From assembly GCA_023055425.1 (NCBI GenBank), contig JALGPY010000001.1:143679368-143743367 (forward strand): a stretch of DNA of 64,000 nt, in the 5' to 3' direction. The position numbers and the translations under genes were made by a program. The number at the start of each line of letters is the position of its first letter. Within the stretch, counting starts at the first letter, position 1. The stretch is from Linanthus parryae (taxonomy: Eukaryota; Streptophyta; Magnoliopsida; Ericales; Polemoniaceae). Below the pieces are notes generated by a model. It made no database searches and had not been told where the DNA came from. It worked only from the letters and a program-made list of their open reading frames with translations. Shown piece by piece: positions 60,355 through 64,000 of the stretch.

Positions 60355-60516
60355 TTACTTACCTGGACGGGTCAATGAGCGATCAAGAAGGCTCATGCGG
60401 TGGGTGACCTCCATGGCTCCATTGCACACGGGATGAGCATTGCCTAAGATCTACCCAAGTGGTAGACTCTACGTCATAATTTGTGGCAGTGGGTGCGTGC
60501 GTTCGCGCATGGTTCT
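60355..60516 (+). ncRNA. U1: U1 snRNA gene, copy C (diverged)
   Basis: Contains the 5' splice-site recognition sequence ACTTACCTG (60357-60365), the U1-70K loop region GATCAAGAAG (60381-60390), the U1A-type loop ATTGCAC (60421-60427), the Sm site ATAATTTGTGG (60476-60486) and the terminal GTGCGTTCGCGCA hairpin. GGACGGGTCA lacks one G, and the GCCTAGG strand of stem I/II is altered. U1 recognises 5' splice sites. This is the most complete U1 here, but its helices look weakened, so I lean to pseudogene. Confidence 0.85.
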
Positions 60517-60689
60517 GTTGGTTGGATTTTCCTCTGTTAGGGGAAGAGTTCCTATTTTAGGGCATCTATGATTCGGTGTGCTCAAATTTTGGTTGGAGTT
60601 TATATTGTATTCCTCTATGTTAGGAGTCATATATGACTCTGTGTGCTCAAACAGCGATTGAAGAGTAATGTATTTTTGCGTAAACACCA

Positions 60690-61158
60690 TGAAGGGCAGG
60701 AAGGATCTAACACATTCAGATCTACAACATGAATTAAAGCGGAATATTCATGTGTTTACCTTGTCTTCCTAAGCTCCTTAATGCAGCGGATGATCGTTGT
60801 GTTGCTTGCTTTCACGTGCCTCCTTCTTGATCTTGCTCCCACCAATCTAGTGTGAATCTCGAGGACGAACACTGATTTCCACACCACGTTCCACCTCCTT
60901 GGATGAAGTTGGAGAGAGACTAGGGTTCTCTACAACTAGTATGAATCTAGACAGAGTAACTTTATTCTCTGGAATAGCCAATATAATATGTAGGAGGCTG
61001 CCTCCTTATATAGGCAAAACTTCTCCTAAGTTTGCACATAAACCCCTAGGGTTTGAGCCTTAGCTACTAACCCCTCTAGTTTGTGCATTAGTGCAACTAA
61101 CCCATAAGGTTATGATAATTGCATTGGGCACCCCACATGGGCGCACCAATTGCTAACA
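60690..61158 (-). repeat. 3' LTR of the right-edge copia element
   Basis: 469 bp. Minus-strand TGTTAGCAATTGG ... CCTTCA. Minus TATATAAGG near 61010. Confidence 0.9.
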
Positions 61159-62438
61159 TATCCCACTCGCACAGTGGGGTTGCACAATTCATCTAGTCTC
61201 CATCAATCTCCAACTTTCTATCATCTACAAAAGAGTATTGTGTGGCCGTGGCGTGTGACCGGTGAGAGGACCTGCATTTCGGGAGATCCGTACACCAAAC
61301 TCGTATAGCCAGCATGGGAAGGCACCCTCTCGGGAGATCCACATACCAAACTTGTATATCCAGCGCAGGAAGGCACCCTTAAAACATAAAACAGTAATAA
61401 TGCTCTCCGTAACTCTCGTATTCCCCAGATTCCTCCGATTGTCATCTCGTGGATCATGAGCACCTGCCATGTCCCGAAGGCCATGCTCCAATGATTCCAC
61501 ATCTCCTTTATATTTTCATATCCTACATGATCCCATAAGATCTTGCAGGTGGGCCCAATGAAGATAATAAAGAGCGATGCAACGAGAATCTTTCCTTACA
61601 TACATGTGTCACTCAGATTCGGCTCAGCTGCTTTCCCAGCAGTGTCCGGAAGGCCGAATCATCCATAGCCGTAAGGTGTCACGCCAAAGTAGCACCACCG
61701 ACCCGTCTCCTCATGACACAGACGTAAGTACAAAGGGTATACAGTGTCAATCATCTTTCTATGATCGACGAGGCTCACACGATGAGGAATCCCAGGGACT
61801 AATTCTACTCATCACCTCATGGTCACTCATAAGCGCGCGTTATTCAAGGGGAAATATGCGCCATAGTGTTAAGACTCTGATCAGAGAGCATGTCTTATCC
61901 TTGCAAAGGACCACTATGCAGATTTCTATCCGGAAGCCCTTATGGCCACCAGCCCGAGTGCTGCAACGTCACACTATTGTGAACAATTATCAGCTCTCGC
62001 ATCTGGCTTTCTCTTCTACACAGACTATACATGATTCGGGGTAATAACCATGTTCGATTGGCCATAACCAACCTCACCTTGGAACTTATTTCCAATGCGA
62101 CAGTTGAATCCGTCTGACAGGCTCCTAGCTCTACTGATAGACATCTTGCTCTTATCATAGGCCATATGCTCGTATGATAGGCATCTCTTATCATATCGCA
62201 GGCTTTCAGCGCTTATCGGGATTCTGTCTCATCTTCCGCCACACCCAGACATATCCAGGATATTGCGAAGGCGGTTGCTCGTGTGAGTGAGCCAACCTGG
62301 TGTCTGCGTGACATGCTCTAAGCTAGTACAGGAAATGTAACATATCATACACGTATCAAACAACATGCAGCATAAATAACAAATCCATTCCTAATATCCA
62401 ATCAATCAATGTCTCAAAACATTTAATCAGTCTGACAC
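61159..62438 (-). other. Long 3' non-coding region of the copia element
   Basis: About 1.28 kb between RNase H and LTR with no family match. Contains a roughly 52-bp tandem pair (TTCGGGAGATCC at 61277 and CTCGGGAGATCC at 61332). The minus frame at 61221-61502 is a by-product of this repeat. Confidence 0.6.
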
Positions 62439-63991
62439 CTAGTTCCATTTGCCTAACCCTATACTCCTAGTATGACCAACAAAAGTAGCCTTAAGAAGAG
62501 GCTTGGTCATTGGATCAGCCAACATCTGATTCGTAGGAATATGCTCTAGAGTGATATCTCCTTTAGCTACTACTTCCCTAATGAAGTGGTACTTTATCTC
62601 AATATGTTTGGCCTTGCTGTGGTATTTCGGATCTTTAGCACAAGCTATGGCCGACATACTATCACAACGAAGCGTTACTGGTCTTGGTTCGTCAACCGCT
62701 CCTAAGCTGACCAGAAATCTCTTCAGCCAAACACTCTCCTGCGCTGCCGCGGAGCAGGCACGTATTCAGCTTTCATGGTTGATAAGGCAGTGCAAGTCTG
62801 CTTGCTACTGTGCCATGTGATGGCTCTTCCACCCAGCATGAAGACGTAGCCTGAGGTCGATTTACGTGCGTCTAGGTCCCCACCCCAGTCAGCATCACTG
62901 TAGCCAATGAGCCTTAGCTCAGAGCCTCGATAGCTTAACACGTAATCCTTAGTACCTTTGAGATATCGGAGAATCCTCTTAACAGCCTTCCAGTGAGCAA
63001 CACCGGGATCAGACTGATATCTGCTAACTAAACCGACAGCATGACATATGTCGGGCCTTGTACACATCATTGCGTACATTAAACTTCCGACAGCACTTGC
63101 ATAGGGTACTTTGGCCATCTGGTCTCTCTCGTGTTGGGTCTTGGGACACATTTCAAGACTGAGTTTCTCGCCATGTGCAATGGGAGTCTCGAATGGCTTG
63201 GAGTCCATCATCTGGAACCGTTCAAGTATCTTCTTGATGTATGTCTCTTGAGACAAGCCAAGAAGCCTCTTAGAGCGGTTCCTTAGGATCTTTATCCCAA
63301 GGATGTAACTCGCTTCTCCAATATCCTTCATTGAAAAACGAGAGGATAACCACCCTTTGGTAGTTCCGAGCATTCCTTTATCATTGCTGGCTAGTAGTAT
63401 GTCATCTACATATAATGACAGTATCATGAACTTCTTTCCGGAACGTCTGACATACACACAGTGGTCCTCATCAACCATTGTGAAGCCATATGCCACAATG
63501 TCCTGATGGAACTTCAAATACCACTGTCTTGAGGACTGCTTCAGTCCATATATGGACTTAATCAGTTTGTACACTTTGTGCTCTTGACCTTTCTTCTCAA
63601 AACCTTCCGGTTGAGCCATATAGATCTCCTCATCTAGTTCTCCATTGAGAAATGCAGTCTTAACATCCATTTGATGTAGTTCCAAGTCCATGCTAGCCAC
63701 TATTGCAAGTATGAGGCGAATGGAGGCAATTCTCACAACCGGTGAGAACGTCTCCTCGTAATCCACACCCTGTTGTTGGGTGTAGCCTTTCGCCACTAGC
63801 CGGGCCTTATGCCTCTCAACGCTTCCGTCTGCCTTCCTTTTGACCTTGAAAACCCATTTGTTTCCAATGGCCCTACGCCCAGGAGGCAAGTCAACTAAAT
63901 CCCAAACATGATTGGTTTTCATTGACTCCAGTTCTTCTTGTAAAGCAATCGTCCATTCTTTCTTGTCAGCGGATGAGAGAGCCTCGGACAA
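62439..63991 (-). pseudogene. Copia reverse transcriptase and RNase H
   Basis: RT in 63991-62723: NHVWDLVDLPPGRRAIGNKW, GVDYEETFSPVVR, QMDVKTAFLNGELDEEI, SIYGLKQSSRQWY and the active-site SLYVDDILLAS, all intact. RNase H begins YSDADWGGDLDARKST. A frameshift directly after the AEYV motif (about 62755) separates the last part (62657-62439: MSAIACAKDPKYHSKAKHIE, MLADPMTKPL). The remaining pol and gag are right of the window. Confidence 0.85.
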
Positions 63992-64000
63992 CGTCCTAGG

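Larger units (their letters stand above)
52508..60689 (+). repeat. Copy C of the U2/U1 flank unit
   Basis: 52508-52754, then 57563-60689 after a Tnt1-like insertion. Includes an extra local duplication (GGCAAACTTAAAAA...GTCCTGTCTTATTC at about 57661-57710 and 57749-57790). U2 follows at 59757 and U1 at 60355. Confidence 0.85.
60690..64000 (-). mobile_element. Copia element, 3' part (continues right of window)
   Basis: 3' LTR 60690-61158, long 3' non-coding stretch, RNase H and RT. The 5' part lies outside the window. It is inserted about 170 bases after U1 copy C; the left flank CACCA would be the target duplication. Confidence 0.9.

Noticed and set aside
60469..60690. Minus-strand 73-codon frame
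   Set aside because: Overlaps the U1 gene on the opposite strand.
61221..61502. Minus-strand 93-codon frame with repeated peptide
   Set aside because: Produced by the 52-bp tandem repeat in the copia 3' non-coding region.

Overview
This window is nuclear DNA of a flowering plant, most likely a eudicot. I see no bacterial or organellar gene organisation. The evidence is short spliced introns, a plant mobile domain gene, plant-type U1 and U2 snRNA genes with upstream sequence elements (USE, RTCCCACATCG type), and dense nested plant transposons: Ty1/copia, Ty3/gypsy chromoviruses, Helitrons, MULE, hAT, Stowaway and Tourist-like MITEs. The species cannot be named from the sequence alone.

Layout. 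1-6530: one credible protein gene, a minus-strand five-exon gene for a plant mobile domain (PMD) protein of about 1326 residues, in a block that ends sharply inside the LTR of another element. 6531-11251: a Tekay-like gypsy derivative with a 3.2 kb LTR, an internal region of only about 417 bp, and LTR tandem arrays whose units each carry a W-box core (TTGACC). 11253-15000: a SIRE/Maximus-like copia fragment (gag-protease, PBS, LTR; minus strand). 15000-18634: short gypsy (Reina-like) and copia remnants with a Tourist-like MITE. 18681-19110: a degraded RNase H-like reading frame.

19179-60689 is the most interesting part: a decayed tandem cluster of U2-U1 small nuclear RNA genes. The unit (about 2.4 kb of flank, then U2, then U1) is present as copy A (split by many insertions), copy B (flank only) and copy C (split by one Tnt1-like element). 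In copy A the U2 gene itself is cut in two by an Ale-type copia element with 5-bp target duplications and LTRs that differ at one base in 255. U1-related sequences lie near 46.9, 47.5 and 60.4 kb. Removing the insertions I delimited from copy A leaves 2418 bp between the unit start and U2, against 2436 bp in copy C, which supports the reconstruction.

The insertions form a nested record: a retroposon with a 14-bp duplication holds a MULE with a 9-bp duplication, which holds a Helitron; a second Helitron holds a hAT element; then come a Stowaway, two copia elements, a gypsy fragment, a solo LTR and another MITE. 60690-64000 is the 3' part of a minus-strand copia element running off the window; the solo LTR at 48.2 kb belongs to its family. 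Almost all transposon reading frames are broken. The only protein gene that looks functional is the PMD gene.
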